From assembly GCF_023555005.1 (NCBI RefSeq), contig NZ_JAMJPJ010000003.1, forward strand, positions 1 through 64,000: a stretch of 64,000 nucleotides of DNA, read 5' to 3'. Below are positions 44,274-53,949 of the stretch, piece by piece (the first letter of the stretch is position 1; the number at the start of each line of letters is the position of its first letter). This DNA comes from Halomonas llamarensis. Lineage in GTDB: Bacteria > Pseudomonadota > Gammaproteobacteria > Pseudomonadales > Halomonadaceae. The translations under genes and the position numbers were made by a program. The notes below the pieces were generated by a model. It searched no databases. It was not told the DNA's origin and saw only the letters and a list, made by a program, of their open reading frames with translations.

Positions 44274-46136
44274 TCAGCCTGAAAGCCAGTCACTTAGCGT
44301 TTGCAGGTGTTGCTCAAGCTCGTCCGCGTTGACTTCCCCCTGGATACGGGCATCAAGAATTTCTTCTCCTTGATGGAAAAAGAGCAGACTCGGCGGGCCA
44401 AACAGACCGTAGTGCTCAAGCAGAGTACGGCTTTGCTCATCCGTTTGGGTAACGTCAGCTTTAATGAGCGTGTACGCCTTCAGCGCACGGGCAACCCCAG
44501 GGCTAGGGTAAACTTCCCGCTCCATTTGCTTGCAGGAGATACACCAGTCGGCGGTGAAGTGAACGAATGCGGGTTGGCCTTGGTCGGCGGCGACGTTTAA
44601 GGCAGCATCTAAATCACTAAGCCGGTCGACTTTTTGAAATGCCAACGTTTGTTCGTTGCCTGTGTTCGTATTCGATGAAGTGAACTGCAGTGGACGCAGT
44701 GGGTTGGTGCCCCCTTGAGCCGCGCCAATGACCAGGGCGAGTCCCCACGCTAGCAGCAAAATCCCCAGTGTTTGGCGCACGCGCGCCCAGCCTTGCGGCT
44801 GATTCAGCTGTAAGGCGCCGAGTGTCAGTGCAGCGCCGATAGCCAGTGCCGCCCATAGCAGTAACGCTACCGTGGCGGGAACTAAGCGCTCAATCATCCA
44901 GATAGCGACCCCTAATAGCAGTATGCCAAAAGCGATTTTGATACCATTCATCCACGCGCCTGAGCGCGGCAGTAATGTCGCGCCAAAGGTGCCGACGAGC
45001 AGTAGTGGGATGCCCATGCCGAGGCCCAGCGCAAAGAGTACAGCCCCGCCTAACGCGGCATCACCCGTGGAGGAGATGAAAACGAGCGCCCCTGCTAGCG
45101 GTGCAGTGACGCAAGGCGATACCACCAAAACTGAGAGCGCCCCAGCAACCGCTAAACCTAACGGACCACTTTGTTGCGCGCGCGCTTGCCATGCGTCCAC
45201 GCGGCTTGTAAGGCGAGGCGATAGGCGCATGTCAAAGGCGCCAAACATGGCCAGCGCAAAGAGAGTAAAGAGCAAAGCGAACACTAAGAGCACCGGGGCC
45301 GACTGTAAATGTGCCTGCAAGTTTAAACCGGCGCCGAACAGGCCCATGAGAATACCCACGAGCGCGTACGTTGCTGACATCCCCAGCACGTAACTCGCCG
45401 AGAGAACAAATGCGCGCGGCTTTGTCGGGTTTTGCCCTACCACAATCGACGACAAGATAGGGATCATTGGTAACACGCAAGGGGTGAAGGTAAGCCCGAG
45501 CCCGGCGATAAAAAAGAGCCCTAACGCTAACGGAAGGCTTGCTTCGTTTAAGAGCGTGGTAAAGCGGCGATCATCGCTTTGTGGGCCATCAAAGCGGCTG
45601 GCAGTGTCGGCGTCAGCGTCAGGTGCAGAAGGTGCGGTTGTCTCGGTGTCATCCCAGTCGGCAAACGCGGGCGGTGCCTCAGATTCCATTGCCTGTAAAG
45701 TTGTGCGCTCTGGTGGGTAGCAAAGTCCGGCATCCGCGCACCCCTGAAACGTCAGCTGAATTGCCAGTGGCCCGCTATGCGCTGGTTCGAAAGGCACCCC
45801 GAATACCACGCGTTGACGAAATATGTACACATCGCCAAGAAACTCATCGGTGGTGAAGGTACCTTCCGGCAGATTAGGGTCTTGAAGCTCAACGCCTTCG
45901 GCTTGGCTTTCAACGGAAAACTGATGACGGTAGAGGTAGTAATCGTCGGCGACTTCCATGCCGATAAAGAGCGTCTCGCCATCGTGCCAGGCGCTGGGCT
46001 GAAAGGCTTCCATCACAGGAAGGAAATCGCCTTGCGCGTCAGACGAGGAGAACCACTGAGCGCTGGCAAGTAGGGGGGTAAGCAATAAAGCCAATAAAAG
46101 GCTGGGCGTGAGCAGCGGACGTCGAAGCGGCAACAC
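44274..46136 (-). CDS. dsbD: Thiol:disulphide interchange protein DsbD
   Basis: The 620-residue protein has all three DsbD parts: a signal peptide and N-terminal periplasmic domain with the cysteine pair in GCADAGLCYPPE; a central eight-helix membrane domain with active cysteines in FTPCVLPMIPIL and VSPCVTAPLAGAL; and a C-terminal thioredoxin-like domain with DWCISCKQMERE. It moves electrons from cytoplasmic thioredoxin to periplasmic DsbC, DsbG and CcmG. Length is near the family norm. ATG at 46136 follows AAGGAGATTCTGTG. It is upstream of accB with a long gap. Confidence 0.95.
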   Translation of the reverse strand: MLPLRRPLLTPSLLLALLLTPLLASAQWFSSSDAQGDFLPVMEAFQPSAWHDGETLFIGMEVADDYYLYRHQFSVESQAEGVELQDPNLPEGTFTTDEFLGDVYIFRQRVVFGVPFEPAHSGPLAIQLTFQGCADAGLCYPPERTTLQAMESEAPPAFADWDDTETTAPSAPDADADTASRFDGPQSDDRRFTTLLNEASLPLALGLFFIAGLGLTFTPCVLPMIPILSSIVVGQNPTKPRAFVLSASYVLGMSATYALVGILMGLFGAGLNLQAHLQSAPVLLVFALLFTLFALAMFGAFDMRLSPRLTSRVDAWQARAQQSGPLGLAVAGALSVLVVSPCVTAPLAGALVFISSTGDAALGGAVLFALGLGMGIPLLLVGTFGATLLPRSGAWMNGIKIAFGILLLGVAIWMIERLVPATVALLLWAALAIGAALTLGALQLNQPQGWARVRQTLGILLLAWGLALVIGAAQGGTNPLRPLQFTSSNTNTGNEQTLAFQKVDRLSDLDAALNVAADQGQPAFVHFTADWCISCKQMEREVYPSPGVARALKAYTLIKADVTQTDEQSRTLLEHYGLFGPPSLLFFHQGEEILDARIQGEVNADELEQHLQTLSDWLSG

Positions 46137-46302
46137 AGAATCTCCTTAAGTCGTCAGCGTCAGGAAGTATGAAATACGCCACCACGCTATATAGGGTGGG
46201 AATAAAAGCGTGAGACAGCATAACTTAGTCAAAAGTTTTGCGTGGATAGCTGTGCTGACATGACGCAGGATTTCATGATGACTTAATGGGGTGACTAAAT
46301 AT

Positions 46303-46336
46303 AAACGGGCTGCCCGTGAAAGGGCAGCCCGTTTGA
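46303..46336 (-). terminator. Terminator after ppa
   Basis: AAACGGGCTGCCC and GGGCAGCCCGTTT form a perfect 13-base-pair stem with a short loop (GTGAAA region), 23 bases after the ppa stop on the minus strand. The following bases are AT-rich. Confidence 0.75.
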
Positions 46337-46358
46337 TGATGTATAATGTGTCAGCGCC

Positions 46359-46889
46359 TTATGCTTTTTGGTACGCGGCAATCGATTTTTCAATGGCTTT
46401 GCGCGCGGCATCGGCGCCTTCCCAAGATTCTACTTTTACCCATTTGCCTTTTTCGAGATCTTTGTAGTTCTCGAAGAAGTGAGCAATTTGTTGACGCAGT
46501 AGCTCCGGTAAGTCGGTCACTTCTTGAACGTCGTCGTAAAGGGCAGAAAGCTTGGCATGGGGTACACATACCAGTTTAGCGTCTTCACCGGCTTCATCGG
46601 TCATGTTGAGCATACCGACCGGGCGGGCGCGAATAATGCAGCCCGGCTGAACCGGATGCGGTGTTACCACCAGCGCGTCAAGCGGGTCGCCATCGTCAGC
46701 CAAGGTGTGCGGAATAAAGCCATAGTTGGCCGGGTAAAACATCGGCGTTGCCATGAAGCGATCCACCAACAAGGAGCCCATGTCCTTGTCAATTTCATAC
46801 TTGATGGGCGCATGGTGAGCCGGGATCTCAATAACCACGTAAATATCGTTGGGCAGGTCTTTACCGGCGGGGATGTTGTCAAAGTTCAT
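46359..46889 (-). CDS. ppa: Inorganic pyrophosphatase
   Basis: The 176-residue family I pyrophosphatase has [44 protein letters not shown], with the triad of metal-binding aspartates DGDPLD, and the C-terminal [16 protein letters not shown]. It hydrolyses PPi to two phosphates. The nearby PPi-dependent phosphofructokinase (48.9-50.2 kb) would compete for the same PPi pool. ATG at 46889 follows AAGGAAATCACG. Confidence 0.96.
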   Translation of the reverse strand: MNFDNIPAGKDLPNDIYVVIEIPAHHAPIKYEIDKDMGSLLVDRFMATPMFYPANYGFIPHTLADDGDPLDALVVTPHPVQPGCIIRARPVGMLNMTDEAGEDAKLVCVPHAKLSALYDDVQEVTDLPELLRQQIAHFFENYKDLEKGKWVKVESWEGADAARKAIEKSIAAYQKA

Positions 46890-47170
46890 CGTGATTTCCT
46901 TGAGCGTACTTAAAAAACGTACTGAAAAGCGTGCAAATGGCTGAGCGGAGATAAGCCAACATTTATGGCGAAATATTATACGAACATGATAAGTGAATTA
47001 CCAATGCGACCTACGTTTCTAAAACATAGGTCGGTGGCGGCTTCGTAGGTACTTGCTCGCCACTATGTTTATTATGGCGTATGTGTATCATAGCGTTCAC
47101 GTCATAGATTGGCATAACGGGGGTAATTTCGGCCCTCACTATCGGTTGTCACGCTTCCCAGGAGGAAAAC

Positions 47171-48892
47171 TTGGCGCATGCCCAATTGCTGGTTAGTTAT
47201 GGCCAAGGCTTTGTTGCGCCTGAACGTCGCCAGCACCGCAGCTCAATGTCAGTGCAAATTCCCGACGCACCGCTGTTGCAGGCAAAAGGCGGCTGTGCGG
47301 TTATTAGTGACTCGATCACACGCAACACCATAGCGAAGCAGGCGGGAGATCTTAGCGTAAGGGGGTTTTTGGCCGACTACTTCTCCACTCCGGATCACTG
47401 GGATGTTAAAACCTCGGCGACCCGTGTGCTAAGAGCGCTCAATAGTTGGTGCTACAGTCAAAGCCAGAATGTGCATGAGGGTGGTTTTGTTTCTTCGGTC
47501 TCGGCATTGGTATTTCGCCATCGTGAAGCGCATCTCTTCCATATGGGCGATACGTTGGTGTTTCGCTTGCGTGGGGCCGAGTTTGAGCAAATATCGCGGG
47601 ATCACGTGACGGACATTGGCGGCTATCGCTACCCCTCTCGGGCCTTGGGGTTAGATGGTAGCGTTGATATTGACTATACGCAGTTGCCGCTCAAACAAGG
47701 TGATATTTTTCTCTTCACTACCCAAGCTGTGCGCGGCACGCTATTGCCTTCTGACTACGTGCGATTGATCCGCCAAGATGCCAGCGACTTGGACGCCGCG
47801 TGCGAGCGCTTGGCAAATGAGGCCAAAACCCGTGCTCAAGAACGGGGCTACGGGGGCGATCAGTTCTGCTTTCAGCTGGTACGTATCGACGAGTTGCCCG
47901 AAGAGGCGAGCGACCATCCCGGCCAAGTGTATGGCGATTTGCCCATTCCTCCCGAGCTGAGCGCAGGCGAGCGTTTAGACGGCTTTGAAGTCATTCAAGT
48001 GCTATCGCGTACGGCACAGTCGCGGGTGTACCGGGTTCGCGATGTCAATACACAGCGCACCGTGGTGATGAAAGCCCCAAGCCCAGAGCTTTCGCTGCGC
48101 AACGCCTACCTGGAGCATTTTTTGATGCAACAGTGGGTCGTCGAACGGGTTAATTCGCCCTTTATCGTTCGCGTGGTAGAGCCGTCACGGCCGCGGCGCT
48201 ATCTTTATTACTTGATGGAGAACGTCGAAGGCGAGACGCTGCGCGAATGGGCGGCGCGCCATCCACAGGCAACGCTGGTCCAGCGCTTAGAAATCGCCAA
48301 TCAGCTAGGCAAAGCGGTGCAAGCGCTTCATCACCGTGAAGTGCTTCACCAACAAGTGAATCCGGATAACGTGCTGATAGATGTTCACGGTAAGCTCGTG
48401 CTCACCGACTTTAGCGCCTGCCACGTACGTGAAGCAGATGGCCATCGTCATTCAGGCGAATTGTTGCGCCAAGTGGGTCTAAGCGAGCATGCAGCGCCCG
48501 AGTATGCCTTAGGCGATAGCGTTGGCCGACGTAGCGATCAATATTCGTTTGCCTCCACCGCCTATTGGCTACTCACCGGGCAAATGCCCTATTTACTGAC
48601 TCCTGATCGGCTACGTGGCCATACCGACCTTGAAGCCTTGAGCTACCGCAGTGCGCGGGCCGCTAATCCGGAAGTTGCACCTGAGTTAGACGATGCCTTG
48701 CGTCGGGCGTTAGCCCCGCAGCGTGGGCTGCGCTTTCGGCGCATGTCAGAGTTTTTGCATGCGCTGCGTATTCCGCTAGGGCGCCCGCGTGGGCGGGATC
48801 GACAAGAGGCGCGCAGCGATTCCCGCCGTTTTTGGCAGGGGGTAGCGGGAATCTTATTGCTGCTGTTGGTGCTTACTTGGCTTTTGCGTTAG
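47171..48892 (+). CDS. PP2C phosphatase-protein kinase fusion with both active sites altered
   Basis: The 573-residue protein has an N-terminal PP2C-like domain (about 1-240), a Ser/Thr kinase-like domain (about 268-535) and a C-terminal membrane helix (554-572). It matches the bifunctional kinase/phosphatase family that sits near nitrate assimilation genes in Pseudomonas. Two substitutions stand out. In the phosphatase part the metal-binding Asp of the (S/T)DG motif is Gln (FTTQAV, Gln185) and the ADG motif reads SDS. In the kinase part the HRD-type loop is HQQVNPDN: the catalytic Asp is Gln395 and the following Lys is Asn397; DFG is DFS (413-415). The ATP lysine (VMK, 301) and APE (442-444) remain. 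The translation start is TTG after a strong AGGAGG. It is probably a regulatory pseudoenzyme rather than an active enzyme. Confidence 0.82.
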   Translation: MAHAQLLVSYGQGFVAPERRQHRSSMSVQIPDAPLLQAKGGCAVISDSITRNTIAKQAGDLSVRGFLADYFSTPDHWDVKTSATRVLRALNSWCYSQSQNVHEGGFVSSVSALVFRHREAHLFHMGDTLVFRLRGAEFEQISRDHVTDIGGYRYPSRALGLDGSVDIDYTQLPLKQGDIFLFTTQAVRGTLLPSDYVRLIRQDASDLDAACERLANEAKTRAQERGYGGDQFCFQLVRIDELPEEASDHPGQVYGDLPIPPELSAGERLDGFEVIQVLSRTAQSRVYRVRDVNTQRTVVMKAPSPELSLRNAYLEHFLMQQWVVERVNSPFIVRVVEPSRPRRYLYYLMENVEGETLREWAARHPQATLVQRLEIANQLGKAVQALHHREVLHQQVNPDNVLIDVHGKLVLTDFSACHVREADGHRHSGELLRQVGLSEHAAPEYALGDSVGRRSDQYSFASTAYWLLTGQMPYLLTPDRLRGHTDLEALSYRSARAANPEVAPELDDALRRALAPQRGLRFRRMSEFLHALRIPLGRPRGRDRQEARSDSRRFWQGVAGILLLLLVLTWLLR

Positions 48893-48921
48893 CGCGCAAG
48901 TGGCTTATGGTGTGCGAGTCG

Positions 48922-50181
48922 TTAAAGGGTAAAAGCTGGCAGGCGCTGTTTTACTTTGGCAAGTTTTAGTTTGGCCACCATGGGTAAGCCATTTTCAAAC
49001 GGCGGAAAGTCTTCGCCCTGAATCAGCGGCGATAGGTAGCGTCGGCATGCTGGCGTGATCGAGAAACCGTCTTCGCTGATATAATTGCGCGGCATAAATT
49101 TTTCTTGGTTAGCGACCTCTTTCAAAGGCGCTGAGATGACGTCCCACTGATAGGGCGACTCAGATACACGGCGAATCGCGGGCATCATTGCGTTTTTGCC
49201 TGCCAGCGCTAGGGTAACCGCCTCGCGGCCTACGGCGTAAGCGTGCTCGACGTCGGTTTTTGAGGCTAAATGGCGAGCGGCACGCTGCAAGTAGTCAGCT
49301 ACGGCCCAATGATATTTGTAACCCAAATCCTGCTTGATCATGCCGGCCAGCGTGGGAGCGACCCCGCCGAGCTGCCGGTGGCCAAATGCATCGGTGTTGC
49401 CCGCGTCCGCTAAAAAAGTACCATCTTCATAACGTGCACCTTCGGAAACGACGATTGCACAGTAGCCATACTCTTTTACGCATGTATCTACCCGCGCCAT
49501 GACGGCTTCGCGATCAAACGCAATTTCCGGAAAGATAATCAAATGCGGCGGTTCGCCTTCGCCTTCTCCAGCCAACCCGCCCGAGGCGGCGATCCAACCA
49601 GCGTGGCGGCCCATCACTTCCAGCACGAACACTTTGGTGGAGGTGGCACACATGGAGGCGACATCCAGTGACGCTTCTCGGGTCGAGGTGGCGATGTATT
49701 TGGCCACGCTGCCAAAGCCGGGGCTGTTGTCGGTCACTGGCAGGTCGTTATCCACGGTTTTGGGCACATGGATGGCGGTCAACGGGTAACCCATTTTCTC
49801 CGACAGCTGTGAGACTTTCAGGCATGTATCGGCGCTATCGCCACCACCGTTGTAAAAAAAGTAGCGAATATCGTGGGCTTTGAAGACCTCAATCAAGCGC
49901 TCGTACTGAGCGCGATGGGTATCAATATCTTTGAGTTTATAGCGGCAAGAGCCAAAAGCACCTCCGGGTGTATGGCGTAGCGCGGCAATCGACGCGTCGC
50001 TCTCTTGGGAGACATCAATAAGGTCTTCGGTTAACGCCCCGATAATGCCGTTATGGCCGGCGTATACTTTGCCTATCTGATCGGCTGCTTCACGGCAGGC
50101 TTCAATAACGCCACAGGCGCTGGCGTTGATGACGGCGGTGACGCCCCCGGACTGGGCATAGAAGGCATTGTGCTGGGCCAT
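48922..50181 (-). CDS. pfp: Pyrophosphate-dependent 6-phosphofructokinase
   Basis: The 419-residue protein has phosphofructokinase motifs AQSGGVTAVINASACGVIEA, the phosphate-donor segment FFYNGGGDSADTCLK and VPKTVDNDLPVTDNSPGFG, VFVLEVMGRHAGWIA and VVSEGARYEDG. A PKTxDND segment with lysine, and an Asp-containing GGGDS loop, indicate pyrophosphate and not ATP as phosphoryl donor (ATP enzymes have PGTIDND). It works reversibly between fructose 6-phosphate and fructose 1,6-bisphosphate. Such PPi enzymes are common in Halomonas. ATG follows GGAGATAAAACGTTTCC; upstream spacing is long, so the start might be a few codons different. Confidence 0.92.
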   Translation of the reverse strand: MAQHNAFYAQSGGVTAVINASACGVIEACREAADQIGKVYAGHNGIIGALTEDLIDVSQESDASIAALRHTPGGAFGSCRYKLKDIDTHRAQYERLIEVFKAHDIRYFFYNGGGDSADTCLKVSQLSEKMGYPLTAIHVPKTVDNDLPVTDNSPGFGSVAKYIATSTREASLDVASMCATSTKVFVLEVMGRHAGWIAASGGLAGEGEGEPPHLIIFPEIAFDREAVMARVDTCVKEYGYCAIVVSEGARYEDGTFLADAGNTDAFGHRQLGGVAPTLAGMIKQDLGYKYHWAVADYLQRAARHLASKTDVEHAYAVGREAVTLALAGKNAMMPAIRRVSESPYQWDVISAPLKEVANQEKFMPRNYISEDGFSITPACRRYLSPLIQGEDFPPFENGLPMVAKLKLAKVKQRLPAFTL

Positions 50182-50333
50182 GGAAACGTTTTATCTCCTG
50201 GAAACGGGGCTAACAAGATGAAGCTAAAGAACCTGCCCCTCGGAAAGCAATGGCGCCTTGAAGGGCAGGCGTGTAAAAGCATCGGTTTAATAGTGCATTT
50301 TAACGTAAAGGGGGTATCCCTGCATCCATGGCC

Positions 50334-51005
50334 TTAATCGTCGGCGCGGTCCATTTCTTGTTCGCGCTGGGCAAGACGCCAGCCACCCAAGTCTTTATAG
50401 CGGTTGACCATGGTGCAAAAAAGCTCGGCGGTGCGTTCGGTGTCATAGCGCGCTGAGTGGGCGGCTTTATTATCGAACTCGATACCGGCGGCGCGACAAG
50501 CGCGGGCGAGCACCGTTTGGCCATAGACCAGCCCAGCCAGTGATGCGGTATCAAAGCTCGAAAAGGGGTGGAAGGGATTACGTTTAATGCCGCAACGTTC
50601 GGCAGCTGCATTTAAAAAACCATGATCAAAAGCAGCATTGTGGCCCACCAAAATTGCGCGGGTGCAGCCGTGGGCTTTGATCGCTTTGCGCACGGGGCGA
50701 AATAGCTCCCCCAGCGCCTCGGCTTCGGTCACGGCAACTTGCTGACGCAATGGGTCATCAAGCTTGATGCCGGTAAAATCCAACGCTGATTGCTCAATGT
50801 TGGCACCTTCGAACGGTTTTAGATGATAAGCGTAAGTGGCATCGGGTAGCAGGTTGCCTTCCGGGTCCATCGTGAGCGTTACGGCCGCGATCTCTAGCAG
50901 GGCATCCCCCTTCGCGTTAAAGCCGCCTGTCTCTAAGTCCACCACGACGGGAAGGTAACTGCGAAACCGCTGGGCCATTAAATCGCGGGCAATTGCCTCG
51001 CTCAT
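50334..51005 (-). CDS. rnt: Ribonuclease T
   Basis: The 223-residue protein is a DEDDh exonuclease: [20 protein letters not shown] (Asp, Glu), [19 protein letters not shown], and [14 protein letters not shown] with the catalytic His/Asp. RNase T trims the 3' ends of tRNA, including CCA-end turnover, and of stable RNAs. The start at 51005 follows AAGGAGAGCTGC; the longer frame up to 51032 is unsupported. E. coli rnt is 215 residues. It lies upstream of, and divergent from, argG. Confidence 0.94.
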   Translation of the reverse strand: MSEAIARDLMAQRFRSYLPVVVDLETGGFNAKGDALLEIAAVTLTMDPEGNLLPDATYAYHLKPFEGANIEQSALDFTGIKLDDPLRQQVAVTEAEALGELFRPVRKAIKAHGCTRAILVGHNAAFDHGFLNAAAERCGIKRNPFHPFSSFDTASLAGLVYGQTVLARACRAAGIEFDNKAAHSARYDTERTAELFCTMVNRYKDLGGWRLAQREQEMDRADD

Positions 51006-51182
51006 GCAGCTCTCCTTAAAGCAAATAGTCAATAGCGCGCAGGTAATAGTGAGTCATTCTATCAGCTTTGGGGTCGACACGCCGTAGAAGGTATTCGTTG
51101 ACGTGTCAGAACGCTATACTTAACGTTTCACTATAAGGCGCAGACGCAAGCCGCGCCGTTTTAGATCAACGAGGAGCTTAGA

Positions 51183-52403
51183 ATGTCCGATGTTAAAAAG
51201 GTTGTACTGGCCTACTCCGGTGGCCTGGATACTTCCGTTATCGTCAAGTGGTTGCAAGAAACCTACAACTGCGAGGTGGTGACGTTTACTGCCGACATCG
51301 GTCAAGGGGAAGAAGTCGAGCCTGCACGCACTAAGGCGCAAACGCTGGGCGTGAAAGAGATCTACATTGAGGATCTACGCGAAGAGTTTGCGCGCGATTA
51401 CGTTTATCCAATGTTTCGTGCTAACACCATTTATGAAGGCGAATATTTGTTGGGCACCTCCATCGCCCGGCCGCTTATTGCTAAGCGTTTAATCGAGATC
51501 GCCAACGAGACCGGTGCCGATGCCATTTCCCACGGCGCTACGGGCAAGGGCAACGATCAAGTACGCTTTGAGCTTGGCGCCTACGCACTGAAGCCCGGCG
51601 TGAAAGTGATCGCTCCGTGGCGTGAGTGGGACCTTACCTCGCGCGAAAAACTGATGGCTTACTGCGAGCAGCACGATATTCCGGTGGATTTTTCCAGCAA
51701 GAAGAAAAAATCTCCGTACTCCATGGATGCTAACCTGCTGCACATTTCCTACGAAGGCGGTATTCTGGAAGACCCGTGGGCCGAAGCCGAAGAGGATATG
51801 TGGCGTTGGAGTGTCTCCCCCGAAGCCGCACCGAATCAGCCGACCTATGTTGAGCTGACCTATGATCAGGGCGACATCACGGAGATCGATGGCCAGGCGA
51901 TGCGGCCCCACGAAGTGGTGGAAAAGCTCAATAAGCTCGGCGGTGATAACGGCATTGGCCGTTTGGATATCGTCGAAAATCGCTATGTAGGCATGAAGTC
52001 GCGCGGCTGTTACGAAACACCGGGTGGCTCGATTATGCTGCGCGCCCACCGTGCCATTGAGTCGTTGACGCTTGACCGTGAAGAAGCCCACCTGAAAGAC
52101 GAGCTGATGCCGAAGTACGCCGAGGTGATTTACAACGGCTACTGGTGGAGCCCCGAGCGCCGCATGTTGCAGGCTGCCATTGATGAAACGCAGAAAAACG
52201 TCAGCGGTGTGGTGCGCATGAAGCTTTATAAAGGCAGCGCAACGGTCGTGGGGCGTAAATCTGACGCATCGCTCTTTGATGAGTCGATTGCCACGTTCGA
52301 AGACGATGCCGGTGCCTACGATCAAAAAGACGCGGAAGGTTTTATTAAGCTCAACGCGCTGCGTTTGCGTATTGCCGCCGGTAAAGGCCGTAAGCAAAGT
52401 TAA
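51183..52403 (+). CDS. argG: Argininosuccinate synthase
   Basis: The 406-residue protein carries [20 protein letters not shown] (ATP pyrophosphatase loop), [30 protein letters not shown] and the [16 protein letters not shown] and [15 protein letters not shown] segments of argininosuccinate synthase. It joins citrulline and aspartate with ATP cleavage to AMP and PPi. It belongs to the longer type I/bacterial class. ATG at 51183 follows GAGGAGCTTAGA. No arginine operator was recognised upstream. A 300-codon frame on the other strand within it is a shadow caused by codon bias. Confidence 0.97.
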   Translation: MSDVKKVVLAYSGGLDTSVIVKWLQETYNCEVVTFTADIGQGEEVEPARTKAQTLGVKEIYIEDLREEFARDYVYPMFRANTIYEGEYLLGTSIARPLIAKRLIEIANETGADAISHGATGKGNDQVRFELGAYALKPGVKVIAPWREWDLTSREKLMAYCEQHDIPVDFSSKKKKSPYSMDANLLHISYEGGILEDPWAEAEEDMWRWSVSPEAAPNQPTYVELTYDQGDITEIDGQAMRPHEVVEKLNKLGGDNGIGRLDIVENRYVGMKSRGCYETPGGSIMLRAHRAIESLTLDREEAHLKDELMPKYAEVIYNGYWWSPERRMLQAAIDETQKNVSGVVRMKLYKGSATVVGRKSDASLFDESIATFEDDAGAYDQKDAEGFIKLNALRLRIAAGKGRKQS

Positions 52404-52457
52404 CTCGCAAGACCCGCGGCAGCCTTAGGGCTGCCGCCTTGCGTACAAGGAGCCTAT

Positions 52458-52793
52458 ATGCTGAAAAAGCTAATGACCGGCCTGCTAGGCGGTGACAAAA
52501 CGCAGCAAGGTAGCCGCCCTCAAGCGGCAGATGCCGTCGAGTATAACGGTTACGTGATCATTTCCGAGCCGGATGACCAAAGTGGACAATACCGTGTGAG
52601 CGGGATTATCCGTCAGCGCCTAGACGATGGCGATGTGCGTGAGCACCGCTTTGAGCGCTCCGACATGCTGCCAAGTCGTGATGGCTGCGATGAGATGATG
52701 GTGACGAAGGCAAAACGCTATATCGACGAAGTGGGCGAGACGATGTTTGAGCCCGACCCCCGTCAAAAGCCCGCTGATTCATCCGGCGTGTAG
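52458..52793 (+). CDS. HlyU family protein
   Basis: The 111-residue protein begins with a short hydrophobic-basic stretch (MLKKLMTGLLGG) and has the HlyU core VEYNGYVIISEPDDQSGQYRVSGIIRQRLDDGDVREHRFERSD and the C-terminal KAKRYIDEVGETMFEP. The family name comes from a Vibrio haemolysin regulator-related domain (PF10115), but most members have unknown function and lack a helix-turn-helix. ATG follows AAGGAGCCTAT. It starts 54 bases after argG across a hairpin (GCGGCAGCC with GGCTGCCGC, 52415-52436). The DUF294 gene starts 10 bases after it. Confidence 0.8.
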   Translation: MLKKLMTGLLGGDKTQQGSRPQAADAVEYNGYVIISEPDDQSGQYRVSGIIRQRLDDGDVREHRFERSDMLPSRDGCDEMMVTKAKRYIDEVGETMFEPDPRQKPADSSGV

Positions 52794-52803
52794 GTTCAAC
52801 ACC

Positions 52804-53949
52804 ATGCGCTGGGTTCATCGTTCATCGCCATGGTGTCGCCTGTTTGAACATGGTCAGACGCGTGACGTGAGCGCACTTCTTGCGCCGTTAAACGATGTGC
52901 TAGACGCGGCACCACCCGTCGAAAGCCCCCTCCATAATGCTTATCAGTGGCAGCAGCACTTGGTGGAAACGCTTGTACGTTATGAGTTGCCCGCCTGGCG
53001 TATTAGTCAATTGATTAGCGACCATAACGCCTTGCTTCACCGGCAAGCGATTACGCTCTCGTTGGATGAAATGCAAAGCCAAGGCTGGGGCGCGCCTCCG
53101 GCAGATTATTGCGTTCTTATTCTAGGCTCCGGCGCTCGCGATGAAAGTCTGCTCGGGCCGGATCAAGATAATGCACTTATCATCGACGATTACCCTGACA
53201 GCCGTCATCGAGAAATCGATGGCTACTTTCAGGCGCTAAGCGAGCGTTTTACGGGCCGCCTGGATGAAGCCGGGATACCGCTGTGCCAAGGCCATGTGAT
53301 GGCGCGTTGGCCCATGTGGCGTAAACGTCTTGGTGAGTGGCGTACCCAGCTGGAGTTATGGACGCAAGAGCGACGCGTTAAGCGCGTACAGCAAACCAAT
53401 ATCTTATTGGATTTCACGCCTGTCGTAGGCGAGACGCGCCTGGCTAGAGCACTATTACAGAGCGTGGCGGATATCGTGCCAAAGCGCTCACTGTTTATGG
53501 ATGAAATGGCGGCGCTACTCGATGAGTTGCCTGTGGCGTTAGACCGCTTTGGCCGCTTGAAAGGTAGCATAAAAGAAGCGCCGTTTTCTGGGGCTATCGA
53601 CCTTAAACACCAAGGGCTGATGCCGCTTGTTAGTGCGGTGCGACTTTTAAGCCTTCACACTGGTGTGCGTGAGGTAAGTACCCGCAAGCGGCTACAAGAA
53701 CTAGGAGAGCATAGCGCGAGTGGCGTGGCACGTGATCAGGCAGAGGGTCTAGTGGCCACGCTTGAGCGTTTACAGCAGCTAACGCTTGATCAGCAGCGCC
53801 ATAACCTGTCGCTTGGCCAAGTAGCCGACGGCTGGGTGGATAGCGCAAAGTTGCGCGATGACCAAACGCACATGCTCAAATACGACTTCCAGCAGATTCG
53901 GAAGTTTGTCAGTCACGCTCAGTCTCGGGTGCGTTCGGGAGCTCCATAA
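52804..53949 (+). CDS. DUF294 nucleotidyltransferase substrate-binding-type protein
   Basis: The 381-residue protein has a nucleotidyltransferase core (ILGSGARDESLLGPDQDNALI, GS-x2-R then D-x-D) and a DUF294_C helical part (FSGAIDLKHQGLMPLVSAVRLLSL with the R-x-R-L-x-x-L that follows). Family members resemble PII uridylyltransferase but usually have N-terminal cNMP-binding and CBS domains; both are absent here, replaced by about 90 residues of helix. In Vibrio and Pseudomonas this gene neighbours a DnaQ exonuclease and a sodium-solute symporter, and here it faces the same kinds of gene. The start at 52804 is the conserved one. Its last 41 bases overlap the end of the histidine kinase gene. 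Confidence 0.85.
   Translation: MRWVHRSSPWCRLFEHGQTRDVSALLAPLNDVLDAAPPVESPLHNAYQWQQHLVETLVRYELPAWRISQLISDHNALLHRQAITLSLDEMQSQGWGAPPADYCVLILGSGARDESLLGPDQDNALIIDDYPDSRHREIDGYFQALSERFTGRLDEAGIPLCQGHVMARWPMWRKRLGEWRTQLELWTQERRVKRVQQTNILLDFTPVVGETRLARALLQSVADIVPKRSLFMDEMAALLDELPVALDRFGRLKGSIKEAPFSGAIDLKHQGLMPLVSAVRLLSLHTGVREVSTRKRLQELGEHSASGVARDQAEGLVATLERLQQLTLDQQRHNLSLGQVADGWVDSAKLRDDQTHMLKYDFQQIRKFVSHAQSRVRSGAP

Noticed and set aside
47007-47033. Inverted repeat CGACCTA...TAGGTCG before the kinase fusion
   Set aside because: Seven base pairs with a 13-base loop in a 280-base region is not far from chance and has no recognised consensus.
51489-52397. A 302-codon open frame on the minus strand opposite argG
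   Set aside because: It lies entirely inside the conserved argG gene, has no recognisable domain, and antisense frames of this length are common in genes with this codon use.
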